A stretch of 64,000 bases of DNA from Moniliella sp. 'wahieum' (Eukaryota > Basidiomycota > Moniliellomycetes > Moniliellales > Moniliellaceae): contig RSEE01000052.1 in NCBI GenBank assembly GCA_003971905.1, positions 372,001 to 436,000 of the forward strand, in the 5' to 3' direction. The first letter of the stretch is position 1. Every line of letters begins with the position of its first letter. Positions 24,511 through 34,534 of this stretch are shown one piece after another. Position numbers and translations under genes: made by a program. Below the pieces are notes generated by a model that worked only from the letters and a program-made list of their open reading frames with translations, ran no database searches and was not told where the DNA came from.

Positions 24511-25783
24511 CTTTAGGCTGAAACAGCCGCAGTACTCATTCAGGATCCGCGCCGCCCCACGCCTCCGTTCTGGATGTAGTTCTCCATCGTGCTGTTCCAC
24601 AAGCCTGGAACTGGATGCGGTCGGTTGCTCCCTTTGCAGTGTACGAGCCTCTATTGTGGCTTCGATTGAGTCAAGTCCGTGCCACAGAGCTCTCGTCAAT
24701 CTGCCCGGGAGGAGGAGGAGGAGGTAGCCGGCAGTCAGATGGAACTGGTCTCGCAGTTTCAGTGTACAAACGAGTGGACTGTAGGCGCCGCACAGGTTTG
24801 ACAATGGAAGAGAATTCGTCACATATAATAGCGGGTCAGGCTATTATATTAGACCTGAGAAGGACACATACGTGTTCGCAACGAGAGCCTGTTGCCGAAG
24901 CGGCGCTTCCCTCGCGGGCTAATGCGCCTCAGCATACGGACGAGGAACGTACCATGACTCGACGATGGGAGAGGAATGGGTGTGTAACAGCCACCGTTTG
25001 AAGCTTCCGCCTATCTAGTAAGGCGGCATCGTCTGTTATTTGCCCACACAAAACTGAGCGACTGAGCCAGCATGTGCTTGTGGAGTTATAGGATTGTTAG
25101 TAGTAGAAACCACAGTACATTAGCACCCGCCCATCGTCTCAGATCTCACCGCTCATCTCCCCAGGCCTAGTATCACAACCTTCAAGCTTCTCACCCAGAA
25201 GGCACCGGCCACAAGGTAGCTTTCATCCCAAGCGCTGGCCGAGCTGTGTTTCTTGGGCTAACCCACGAGAGAGCCATGTCTGGCGTACCAGGAGAGGTGT
25301 GGTTCCATCGCTGTTGCGGACATGGGGGATGACCGGTGACGGCCACCAATGATGGGCAGCGGAACTGCCGGACAGGCAGCAGTGATCGGTGGTCGCTGAT
25401 TCCGCTTCCTACGCGTTACGCGTCTTATGACGCGTCGCGCTGGCTGTCCCACGGCGTTTACGACGTGGGAGAACCGAATGCCGAGCAGTCACGTGCCTGT
25501 CGGTAGTTGTACAGTTCACGGTCAATGCCGATCACTGGTCACCGGCCAAGGTGCAACACTGCCGTGTGGCCTTCGGAGTAGATGCTTACGTACAGCAGGC
25601 AGGAGCGGCCGGGCACACTGCCCCCCTGGTGCGCATTCGCTCACCAATGGCCGATGCGCCTGTTGCTTGCTTGGGCTGCCTCAGGCCTCAGGCCGCGTCC
25701 CCATCCCGCCCGACTTTGGCCACAGCCACCTACCTACCTTTTTCTTGTCTGCCTTCTTACCGCCACCCCCCCATTGGATCACC
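24511..25783. other. Interval between eIF2-alpha and SUMO genes
   Basis: No gene was recognised. It contains an ACGCGT heptad array at 25410-25437 and an AGGCCT motif pair near 25681. The last 50 bp before 25784 are CT-rich, in keeping with the SUMO 5' leader. Confidence 0.55.
25410..25437. repeat. Heptad palindrome array, ACGCGT
   Basis: ACGCGT plus T, then ACGCGT plus C, and a third copy after a short gap. This is the same hexamer as at 17622-17650. Confidence 0.75.
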
Positions 25784-26466
25784 ATGAGCGAAGCTGAACC
25801 AAGCCCGACGGTCTTCCACCGCCGACGAGCACCTCAACCTCAAGGTCAAGAACAGCGATGGTGCTGAGGTCTTCTTCAAGGTACGTCTCCTCCCGTCCCT
25901 GCTTGGCACCAGTAGCTGACGTTTCGCTTTCTGGTCCTCATTCAGGTTAAGGACGACCAAGGTACGCCCAGCAACATTGATCTAGCACCTCCTTCTTTTG
26001 CTTGCTTGTTTATTGACGCGTTCTGATCCGATCCATTCTGTTACTCTGTGCAGCTGTCCAAGCTGATGAAGGGTATGTCACCCCCTCCCCCCCTGGTTCG
26101 AATGTCTACTAACCCCAATCTTCTCCAGCTTACGCCGACCGCATGGTATGCTTTTGCCCAGACTAGTGCTAAGATGGCGAGAATTACTGACTCTGTTGTT
26201 TCCCGTTGCGCACCACCAGGGTACCGACAGTAGGTATGTACGCCCCCCTACCTCTCTGTGCTCCATGCATGGCGTGCGTTGCTGACTGTCTCCCAGCTCT
26301 GTCCGCTTCGTGGTTGATGTAACCGTGTGCAACCTGATGACACGGCCCAGTCGGTACGTGCCCCACACGGCTCCTTCCATCCCGCTTGTGCTAACTCATC
26401 CAGCTTGGTCTCGAGGACGACGATGAGATTGAGGTCATGACGGAGCAGATCGGGGGCGGGCTGTAA
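25784..26466 (+). CDS. SMT3: SUMO (small ubiquitin-like modifier), seven exons
   Basis: A ubiquitin-like protein joined to target lysines in the nucleus and cytoplasm. Exons read from GT-AG ends are 25784-25880, 25946-25961, 26054-26072, 26129-26145, 26220-26233, 26297-26353 and 26404-26466. They encode HLNLKVKNSDGAEVFFK, VKDDQ, LSKLMKAYADRM, GTDSSSVRFVVD and LGLEDDDEIEVMTEQIGG, a continuous SUMO fold. The C-terminus is GG followed by GL and TAA, so only a short tail would be removed to expose the conjugating Gly-Gly. Four of the seven exons are only 14-19 nt. Slips occur in exon 1 (near 25805), at the exon 2/3 joint, and in exon 6 (one G short near 26320). Total length is about 95 residues, normal for the family. 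Confidence 0.93.
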
Positions 26467-27450
26467 GCTTCCCATGTTCTTTCTTGTTTCCCGTGTCTTG
26501 TCGCGCCGTATTGCGCTTCCTTGGGCTCCCTTCACGGCCCTTGCATCCGAGCAACGTACGCAGGCTAGTCTTGATCTCTCTCTCTGTGCATTCATAGCGG
26601 TGCGGGGCCAACCAAGTAGGCCTACCTCCTTGGCTCTTCCGTGTCAAGGCGTATGTTGCCCTTTGGGAGGGCCACTGCTCCCCATGCCCCCCCTGGCTGC
26701 GTCCATAGTCCGCAGCTAGGCAACTTCACGACACAAGTATTAGGCCACAGCTTTGCAACTCCAAATAGCTTCTTGCCAGGCCCGCTGGACACTGTGACAC
26801 CCGGTATGCCCGTCTGCGTGTTGAGATGCAAATCCGCGGCCTCAGAATTTAGAGGCGTTAGGCCTTAGGCGTTAGGCCAAGGCCCGTTTCGCGTCAGGCC
26901 TGGCCCAATCGGCCGGGGAAGATCGCTGAAGCGCGAAGCAGCTTAACGCGCGCGTGAAGCCGAACCGGCTGAGCCCTGAAGGGCACAACCGGTTGGGCCT
27001 GATTAAATTCCACGCCACGGCGGATGACACCCCCGTGCGGACTGCCCATGGGCGTTCTTGTGGTTCCCTGCCCCTTTTGTGGCTCTGCTTCACGAGAGGC
27101 GGCTGCAGGCCACCGCCAGCCAGGCCGCGCACAAGCGCAAGTTGACCATCGAGCCATGGAGTCAGGCCTTCGCACCTTCTCCGGTTAGCGATCAGCTTCC
27201 GCTGGCGCCCTAGCTGGCTAGGAGTTGACGCGGCATGAGGCCCAGGGCTGAGGCTGAGGCTGCGCGCTGGGGCTCAATAAGCGCTTAGGCTAAGCTCGCC
27301 TGGCGGCAATGGCTGATCAGATGATCGATGATCGATCAAGCGCCTCGGGACGCCCAGGCCAAATCAAAAGCCACGCGGGCCATGTGATTTCAGTTGCAGC
27401 TTGTCTTCCCCCCCCCACCGTTTTCCTCGGCCTCGCCTGCCTCGTCCATC
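26467..27450. other. Interval between SUMO and cornichon genes
   Basis: No gene was recognised. It holds a heptad array with alternating GCGTTAG and GCCTTAG units (26854-26878), several inverted GGTTGGGC/GCCGAACCGG-type words near 26950-27000, and ATCGAT words near 27320. The last 60 bp before the cornichon start are CT-rich. Confidence 0.55.
26854..26878. repeat. Heptad array, GCGTTAG/GCCTTAG
   Basis: Units GCGTTAG, GCCTTAG, GCGTTAG and GCC with a 7-bp period, centred on AGGCCT. Confidence 0.75.
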
Positions 27451-28060
27451 ATGTCCTGGGCCGGTTGGCTGTACATCTTCAGTGTCCTGGCTGCGGCCGG
27501 ATTCATGTTCACCATGGTGTACTACATCATCATGTTCTCTGACCTCGAGTGCGACTACATCAACCCATTGACCTGTGTGCAGCAAGCTCAACGACCTTAC
27601 TGTGTGCCCGAGATGGCCGCGCACGCTGTGCTCACTGGCCTCTTCCTCCTCTGTGGCCAATTCACCGCCGTGCTCATCAACCTGCCGCTCTTGCTGTACA
27701 ATGCGCACAAGTTCCGAACCCACTACCTACCTCCCGATGCGACCGAGATCTCCGAACGCTGTCCCAGGCCAAGAAAGTGTGCTTCTTCAAATTGGGCTTT
27801 TACCTCGCCCTCTTCTTCTCTACAGCCTTTACATGTGCGTCCTCACTGCCCTCTCCCTTGATGCCAGCCAGCTGACTCTGTTCTTCTGTTCGTTTGATGC
27901 AACCGCATCATCCAGGATGAATTACCGTTCTGATTGCCGGTAAGCTTTTCTTCTCTCTCTTCTCTCCATCACCACGCCCGCCCGGATGCCCCTGACCTTG
28001 TCTTTTCCATCTGACAGACCATGACGAACATTACAAATCCCCGGCCCACCTATTGACGCC
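27451..28060 (+). CDS. ERV14: Cornichon family ER cargo receptor (Erv14-like)
   Basis: A three-helix membrane protein that loads transmembrane cargo into COPII vesicles at the ER. It starts MSWAGWLYIFSVLAAAGFM, the first membrane segment, then MFSDLECDYINP, VPEMAAHAVLTGLFLL and INLPLLLYNAHKF. The family signature DATEI-FRTLS-KK and the last membrane segment KLGFYLALFF follow. There, two slips (one T short near 27751 and near 27820) break the frame through the FRTL cargo motif. Introns follow at about 27836-27916 and 27942-28018, and the last few residues are uncertain. Between CDYINP and VPEMAAH the frame reads LTCVQQAQRPYC instead of the expected IDLCSKLN-type sequence, though that sequence is present in the neighbouring frame. 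Confidence 0.88.
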
Positions 28061-28819
28061 AGGTGTAGCAGACGCATTCAGCGTTTTCCCCCCCCGCCCC
28101 CCGCCCCTTTCTCCTGAGGACAATGACGCCTGTCTTGTGTAGTCTCGTCTTTCCTCCTCCCATCCTCCCATTTCCGTATTTTCCTACCCCCAACTCGGTT
28201 ATCTCGGTACCTCCTGGTTTGCGCCCTGGCATGAGCAGAGCAGACTGTGTGTGTGGCTGCAATGCGATGCGATCCTGTGGGCGTGCACGTTTGCTGGGCC
28301 CCGTATGGGGATGGAGCCCCGCTACCTACATAGCAGTGGGAGGGAAGCGGCAGGCCGTGAGGTAAGCGAGGTGCAGTCGGGTGCAGCTGGCAGCGACGCC
28401 GATGGCGAGGAGGCCCACTTGCCTTCGCATCGCGCATGCGGCGTGGCGGGGGGGGCGGCCAAAGACAGTGGTAGGCAGGCAGGCAGGCAGGCTAGCTGGC
28501 GCGGCGATGCGCATGCATGCGCCCAAGTGGGTAGCCAATCGCACATGCAACACCGGGGCGCCCCTTTCCGTTTGAATTGCCAACTTTCAAACGGGAAGAG
28601 CACTCCGTGAGTACTCAGGGAGCACTCAAGCGCTGGGCTCTGGTGGCGCAGGCAGATGCAGACCAGCTGCGCCGTTGCAGAGCATCAGCGGCCTGTTTCT
28701 CGCGGCGGTATATATACTTCGGCTGTTGGCCATCAATCCATGGATTGCCTGTCTGTGTCCCACCGTCTGCGCTCCACCACCTACTCCCCCAGCGATCCAC
28801 TCCCCCAAACGAAATAACG
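28061..28819. other. Promoter-side interval of the F-BAR gene
   Basis: There is no gene. It contains a short GGCA tetranucleotide run (28472-28492), several GCATGC words near 28510, and a TATA element at 28708-28717. Confidence 0.55.
28708..28717 (+). promoter_or_regulatory. TATA box of the F-BAR gene
   Basis: GTATATATAC lies 103 bp before the start codon at 28820. It is the clearest TATA element in the window. Confidence 0.6.
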
Positions 28820-30720
28820 ATGAACGGAACCCAGAGTGGAAACACTCCGTCTCCCTCGTCGCGTCCTGCCGCTGGCCAGCGCGACCTCACCTTCACCAAC
28901 AACTTCTGGGTGCGTTTTCTATTTTTTTCCCTCCTTCTCATCTTCGTATTCATCTCCACTTGGCCTGCTGGGCTCAGCGTCTGGTTTGCTGACAACCTTC
29001 CTTCCCCCCCCCCCCCAGGGTGAAGGCGACGAAGGTTTCAATAGGGTCATCTGCCGTGTAAACGACACGGCCAAGACCTTGGACAACTGGGCCGCCTATT
29101 GCAACGATCGCGCTCAGATTGAAGCGGACTATGCCCGACGCTTGACCCAACTGGCCCGCAAGTCAATTGGCGAGAATGGTACTGGGTACGTGCTTGGGTC
29201 TGTCACGCGTATGAGAGTGCCTGACTTTTTGCCGCCAGGGACATGGGCGCAGCGCTGGCCACGTTGCAGCAAAAACGGGACGCATCGCCCAAACACACGC
29301 TGCTATGGCCAAGGAGCTGGAGGATGGCGTGTCTGGTGAGGTAGCCCAGTTTCAGAAGGACCATGCTGCCTTTTTCCCCACCTCGGTGGATACGATGGTC
29401 AAGGAGACCTCCATCAAGCGCAAGCATGTTACCATGCAAATCCAAGCGCAAGAGACGTACCAGACCCTGTGCCGCAAAGTCAAATCTTTCGCCGCTCACA
29501 TGACGGTTGTGCGGGGCCGCGACCTGGAGCAAGCCGAGGCCAATTTGGAGGCAGGCTAAGCAGGCCAGGGCCGTGGCCGAGCGGGATTATCGCCAACACA
29601 CCATGGCCGTGCGCAATGCCACGCACAAGTGGAACAAATATTGGAAAGCGTTCCTGGACCAAGCTCAGGATGAAGACGAGGAGCGAACCAATTTCATCCA
29701 AGGAAGCTGCTGGCGATACGTCGATGCAGTGGCCACAGCATGTGTGGAAGACGACAAGGCATGTGGAGTGGTGTATGATGCATTGCGCACCATCGACGCG
29801 GCTCGTGACTCGGCCAACTTTGTTGCCGAATCGCGGACAAGCAACTATGTGGTTGAAGCCCCTGCATTCATTAACTTTGCCCAAGATCAAACCCGACCCA
29901 CGAGTCTGCCTTACGGTATTGCTGGCTTCACTCGTTCCTCGAGACACGACCCTGGGCACGAGATCCCTCCTCAAGCGCCGCCCGAGGATGCAGGCACACC
30001 ACCGCGGATGACTCTGTCGCCGCCCCCCCTTGTAGGGGAATTGCAAGCACCCTACAACCCCAAACAGGGTATCCAACCCGGACCGATGCGGACAGACACA
30101 TCGCCGACTCCCCCGTCCAAGGAGCGGACGTCCAGCTACCCGCCCACCGTCTCTTCCAACCAATCCTTTGCAGCGCGCCAGCCTCCCACCACCCACAGCT
30201 CCTCTTTCTCGTCCAACTCCATCGCCCTGCCCCAACACGCGCGGTCCCAATCTTTGCCATGGGAGTGCGCCCTGACGCAACCAACACAGGTGCAGCAGAG
30301 AGAGCGTGTATCGGTGGAAGATCGGCTGGCAGCGATGCTCCCTCGCAACCAAATCGCCAACGCAAATACGCCACCTCCCTCTACCGTCGTGTACGAGCCC
30401 CGAAACCTGCCGCAACAGCCGGCTCAGGGGAGCGGGGCAACCTTTTCCTGCGACCCTCCCCAACCCGTTTCCGGATGAAACGGAAAGCACGCCGCTTCGT
30501 TCCCAGTCGGGTGTGGACCAGCCGCAACAGGCTACCCAGAATCAGATGCCTCCGTCGGACGCAGCGCAGTATATGCGTGCGTATCAGCGCCGGCAGTCTG
30601 GAATACCACCCCATTACAATGAAGCTTCCATGGGCACCTCCGTGCCCCCTCCTATTTAAACCCGATATCTCACCTGCACTTGCACCTGCACCTACACCTG
30701 CGCCTGCTCCTGCACTTACA

Positions 30721-30805
<85 letters not shown>

Positions 30806-31291
30806 TGCTCCTGCTCCTGGAACCGCACCAAAACCAGAGCCAAATCCACGTCCACCAGTGCCAGCGCCAGCGCGAGCACCAACTGCGGCTCCGCCTGCTG
30901 CGACGCCGTACCTGGCGGGAGAAATGTATCCCTCCTTTTCTTCCTCTGAAGCTTCCCAATCGCTCAATGGGCAGCATATCCCGCCTCCCGAGCCAGAGGC
31001 TGCGACGGCGCCTGTCCCTGGCCTCCCCTCGGCATCGACCCAGCAGCCTCTCTCTGGCACCACTGCTACGAATGCTTGGACCCAACCGGATGGACGGAGA
31101 GTAAAGTTTTTCGTCAAGGCCATGTTTGATTACACGGCCGCGATGGACAGTGCGTTTTCGTTTACGAAAGACGATGTGATTGCGGTCACGGCCTGTCCGC
31201 CCAATGGTGGTGGGAGGGCGAGTTGATGGACGAGGATCGTCGAGTCCAGGAGCCAATAAGTTCCCGTCCAACTTTGCGAGTTTTTATTTAA
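28820..31291 (+). CDS. F-BAR and SH3 domain protein (Cdc15/Imp2/Hof1 type)
   Basis: A membrane-bending scaffold expected at the contractile ring during cytokinesis. The F-BAR domain opens with LTFTNNFWGEGDEGFNRV and continues through CRVNDTAKTLDNW, YARRLTQLARKS, the VAQFQKDHAAFF helix and a KWNKYWKAFLDQ-DEDEERTNF helix. A long low-complexity linker follows, including a (Pro-Ala)n run at 30680-30810. The C-terminal SH3 is clear (VKFFVKAMFDYTAAMDSAF, then WW-GEL-DED and FPSNF) and closes at TAA 31289-31291. Introns are 28920-29018 and 29186-29238. The frame slips near 29280, 29560, 30480 and 31207. The choice among Cdc15, Imp2 and Hof1 is not resolvable by eye. Confidence 0.88.
30711..30806 (+). 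repeat. Coding (CCTGCT)n hexamer repeat
   Basis: About sixteen tandem CCTGCT/CCTGCTC units inside the linker of the F-BAR gene, read as alternating Pro-Ala in the gene's frame. One unit is shortened near 30803, so read-out changes there to Leu-rich sequence. This is a likely site of length variation. Confidence 0.85.
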
Positions 31292-31304
31292 TCCCACAAC
31301 TATA

Positions 31305-31495
31305 TTCCTCTTCCTCTTCCTCTTCCTCTTCCTCTTCCTCTTCCTCTTCCTCTTCCTCTTCCTTCCTTTCCTCTTCTTCCTTCCCTCTTCCTCTCTTCCT
31401 CTTCCTCTTCCTCTCCTCTTCTCTCCTCTTCCTCTTCCTCTTCCTCTTCCTCTTCTCTCTTCCTCTTCCTCTTCCTCTTCTCTCCTCTTCCTCCT
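31305..31495. repeat. (CTTCCT)n pyrimidine microsatellite
   Basis: About 190 bp of near-pure TTCCTC repeats with interruptions, starting just past the F-BAR stop codon. It probably lies in the 3' UTR. Confidence 0.9.
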
Positions 31496-31826
31496 CATTC
31501 TGCATTGTACACATCTTTGAACCTTGATTCATTGGTGGCCTAAACGGCGAATTGGAGGAAAGAAAGCGGTTGGGGACCGGGACTATAGGTGTCCCAAGAC
31601 AAGAGGAAGGAAGCCGTTCGCTCCATCGCTCCGCTTCAGCACCAACAATCGCCGCAGACACGTAGTGACGAGAGCTCGTGACAAAGGGTCGGACCGATCA
31701 GAAAACGAAGAAAAAGAAAGCGACTTCGGTCCAGTCTGAGCACCAACCAAAAAAAGGTAGTAGAGGGTGCTGAAAAAATCCGCCAAGAGGGGAGGTGAAA
31801 GGAAGCGCTGCCACGATCGACTTGAT

Positions 31827-32498
31827 CTACTTTGCCGATTCAGCCACCTGGGCCTGCTTCAACCGACGAATGGGGCATTGATGGCGAACCGGGGCTGAGT
31901 AGGAGGGAGCAGGGATGAACTTGGCCCCGCGGATGCGGCCGAGGCATGTCCCATGTCCGCACTGGCACGCAAAGGGCTGGGTCATCTCCCACTCGGTCGA
32001 GGGGTAAAAGAAGCTCAGTGCATCGCCCTTCTGGATGGGCTGGAGCGCTACCACCTTCCATTCGGCTTGCGCTGGAGAAGAAACGTCAAAGTGCACGTTG
32101 GGCACGCACGAGTGGTTGCAGTACAACAAACTGGATTTAGGTTCATAGTCCCCGCAGTCCTGTCAGCATGTTCTCCAGCTCTCAAGATAAAAACATGTGG
32201 TGGTGCAGATGGAAGATCCCGAGGTTTAGGAAGGAGCGTACTCGCTGTGAAGCTCAATGTTATTCTCCCCCACCTGGACTGAGGAGTAGCGTACGGTCGA
32301 TGTCGGCTGCGCGTGGGAAAACGTGGTGATCGTCTCACCTTGGCAAAGTCGCGCTGGACAACGAGGGAGGAGTTGTAGGCGCCCGGCTGGAACTCGACTT
32401 GGAAGAGCCGGGGTGGGTGGGCGCGTAGACCGCCTTGGCTTCTCTCCATCGCCATTGGAGAGGTGGAGAGCAGGAACGGTGGCGACGGTAGCAGACAT
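31827..32498 (-). CDS. SET-domain protein with C-terminal Cys-rich (post-SET-like) end
   Basis: A probable lysine methyltransferase or methyltransferase-derived protein. The visible SET core includes GAYNSSLVVQRDF, ITTFSHAQPTST, YCNHSCVPNVHFDV (the NHSC-x-PN motif), QPIQKGDALSFFYPSTEW and the Cys-rich close FACQCGHGTCLGRIRGA. The gene is short (about 170 codons) and begins MSATVATVPALHLSNG. The intron is 32160-32241, and a G missing at its 5' edge breaks the frame. Another slip lies near 32330. No N-SET or pre-SET is seen. This compact architecture occurs in small fungal SET proteins of unknown target, and the substrate is not inferred. Confidence 0.75.
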
Positions 32499-33720
32499 GA
32501 TGCACAGAACTGAGAGTGGTGAGCAGGGCTGGGCAGGCTGGGCAGGAGTGATGGTCGAGGTGGGATGAGGTGGGGGGTGAAGGCAGGCTGGGAGTCGGCA
32601 CCACGCAGCCGTTTATAAACTGTCGGCTCCCGCAGGAACGTTTAGTATACTAGACACAGTGTAGAAGCATAAATAGTACGTACTTTACATATTGAGTGTT
32701 GCGGACAGCCCATGCCATATGACCGTGATGGGTTGATTTGGTTGACGCCCGCAGCAGGAAGAAACTTTTGGCATGAGAGAGTTTGGGGACTCGGAGGGTT
32801 AGCTTCCGGCAAATTGTGGCCCGAGAGGCCGGGAGGGAGTGGGGAATACGGGATGCTTTCGGTTATGTGTGTCCACACACGGTACAGGCCGGGGGCGACC
32901 ACATGCTTCATCTCCGTTGGTATGTGGACAGCTTTTGCCACAAAGGCAATCGCATGTATGGTATTCTGGCCGTTATACTTGCGGAGATGGAACTGGCCTG
33001 TGGGAAAAGAAGAGTGGGAGCATGGGGATGGATATAGAACTCTTCTTCCGACGATCCACACTGCAGTGATGTCATCTCGCTTTCTGCGGGCGCAGCCAGT
33101 GTCTATACTAGCCAAGGAACAAAGAGGGGGGGTTGTAGCCGTTTCGGGCCGAGCTTGGACCGGGGGGGTTATGTGTTTTGTTGCGAGAGCTGAGAGGGGC
33201 AGGGCGGGGCGGGGCAGAGAGGATGAAGCAAAGCAGCCAGATCCCCCAAAGCAGACGGGTACAGACAGTAAAGAGGTCGGCAGTGCAAAACGTAACGAAC
33301 ACGTGCTGATAAACGTTACACGTTAAGGGGAGAGGATGGTGGACGTTGGGTGCTGGTGGGAACATATGTGGGCCACCACAAGTGCCTATACCAGCCAATG
33401 AACGTTTTTGGATCAGTTATCAATTACCCCACAACTGCTGCCCCACACACAGCGTGGGGTCGAAAAGATATGGTAGAGTGAAAAGTACGTGCTGCCACGT
33501 CCTCGTTACAATTGATTCCCACACGGAGGTTTCTGGTGCCAAGAAACAGCAAAGGACGACGGGTGAGTAAGTCCGTTGGGCGCATGGCTTCTTTGTCCCA
33601 GCCATTAATAAGCTCTGTCAATGATAGAACTGCAACAATTGACAGTTATATTGACCCATCGATACGGTACCATTTTATCCTACCTTTTGTGGTGTGCCTG
33701 GCTACTTTATCGTTACTGTC
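32499..33720. other. Interval upstream of the SET gene
   Basis: No supported gene. GTTTATAAAC at 32611-32620 lies 113 bp before the SET start codon on the minus strand and is a good TATA candidate. The stretch 33400-33720 is A+T-richer than its surroundings. Confidence 0.5.
32611..32620 (-). promoter_or_regulatory. TATA box of the SET-domain gene
   Basis: The palindromic GTTTATAAAC lies 113 bp upstream of the ATG at 32498, a spacing like that of the F-BAR TATA box. Confidence 0.5.
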
Positions 33721-34534
33721 ATGGCTGCAAAGCCATTATGTGCTAAGGTTCAAGTTTTCAACTCAGACGAATATTCCAACTCTGATCCCATCCTCCAGGT
33801 AGCTCACTACACTCCATGCCCCAACCTACCTTATTCTGGATCCCAAAAGGGAGAGGGGAAAGAGATGATACAAGACTCACTGATGTGTCATTGCGGGCAT
33901 GAGCACAACAGATATGGGCACCTGTATGTACACCACGAGGCCGCATCAGCATTAGCATATATCTCCTCTCTCGCGGATGATTAGGATTGATGCATTTAGA
34001 CCTCTTCGTGGTGGGCGCACGCCGCCTCAGTCGATGGCACAGCCCAGCATGGACAATGCGGCTACTAGTCCAAACCGGAAACCCCCATAATGGCGATTGG
34101 CGCTGTGGTCGCTGCTCTGGGTCTTCTCGGCCCCACCCCGGACTGGGGGTTGCGGTTCTCGATGGTTTCCGGAGATGTCGATGATTGTGATGTCATCGAC
34201 CCAGCTCAGGCCTGTGAGCCCCACAAACGTCGCCGCCCCCGCCGCCCCCCGTCGTGCCCCGTCATGCCCAGTTTCAATTTCTGTGCCCCCCCCCCCTTCG
34301 ATCTGCAGGCTGCCGAAGCAGTTGGAGCAAGCCATCCTCTTACCCGAACTGCTTCCCTCCTGAACAAGGCAAGATGGCGAGGGCGTAGTACCTCTACCTC
34401 TACTGTATGTGGCGACAGGGTCTGGAATTACATGGATTATTGCGGATTTTATTTGCAGACGAGGAGCTGGTCTGGGCCATGAGCGCTGAGCCTGGGACAA
34501 GAACGATGCTCTTGCCCGGTTTACTTGGTCAATG
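33721..34534 (+). CDS. Possible zinc-finger protein gene, poorly resolved
   Basis: Several short stretches look coding. MAAKPLCAKVQVFNSDE (33721-33798) ends at a GTAGCT donor. A stretch from about 33990 reads FRPLRGGRTPPQS, AQPSMDNAATSPNRKPP and, after a slip, NGDWRCGRC. GDW-x-C-x2-C is how a RanBP2-type zinc finger begins, but I cannot find its second Cys pair with confidence. A last exon after TTATTTGCAG (about 34456) reads DEELVWAMSAEPGTR and LLPGLLGQ to a stop at 34534, overlapping the CPA1 3' end by 14 bp. It may be a real multi-exon gene, or chance. Confidence 0.3.
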
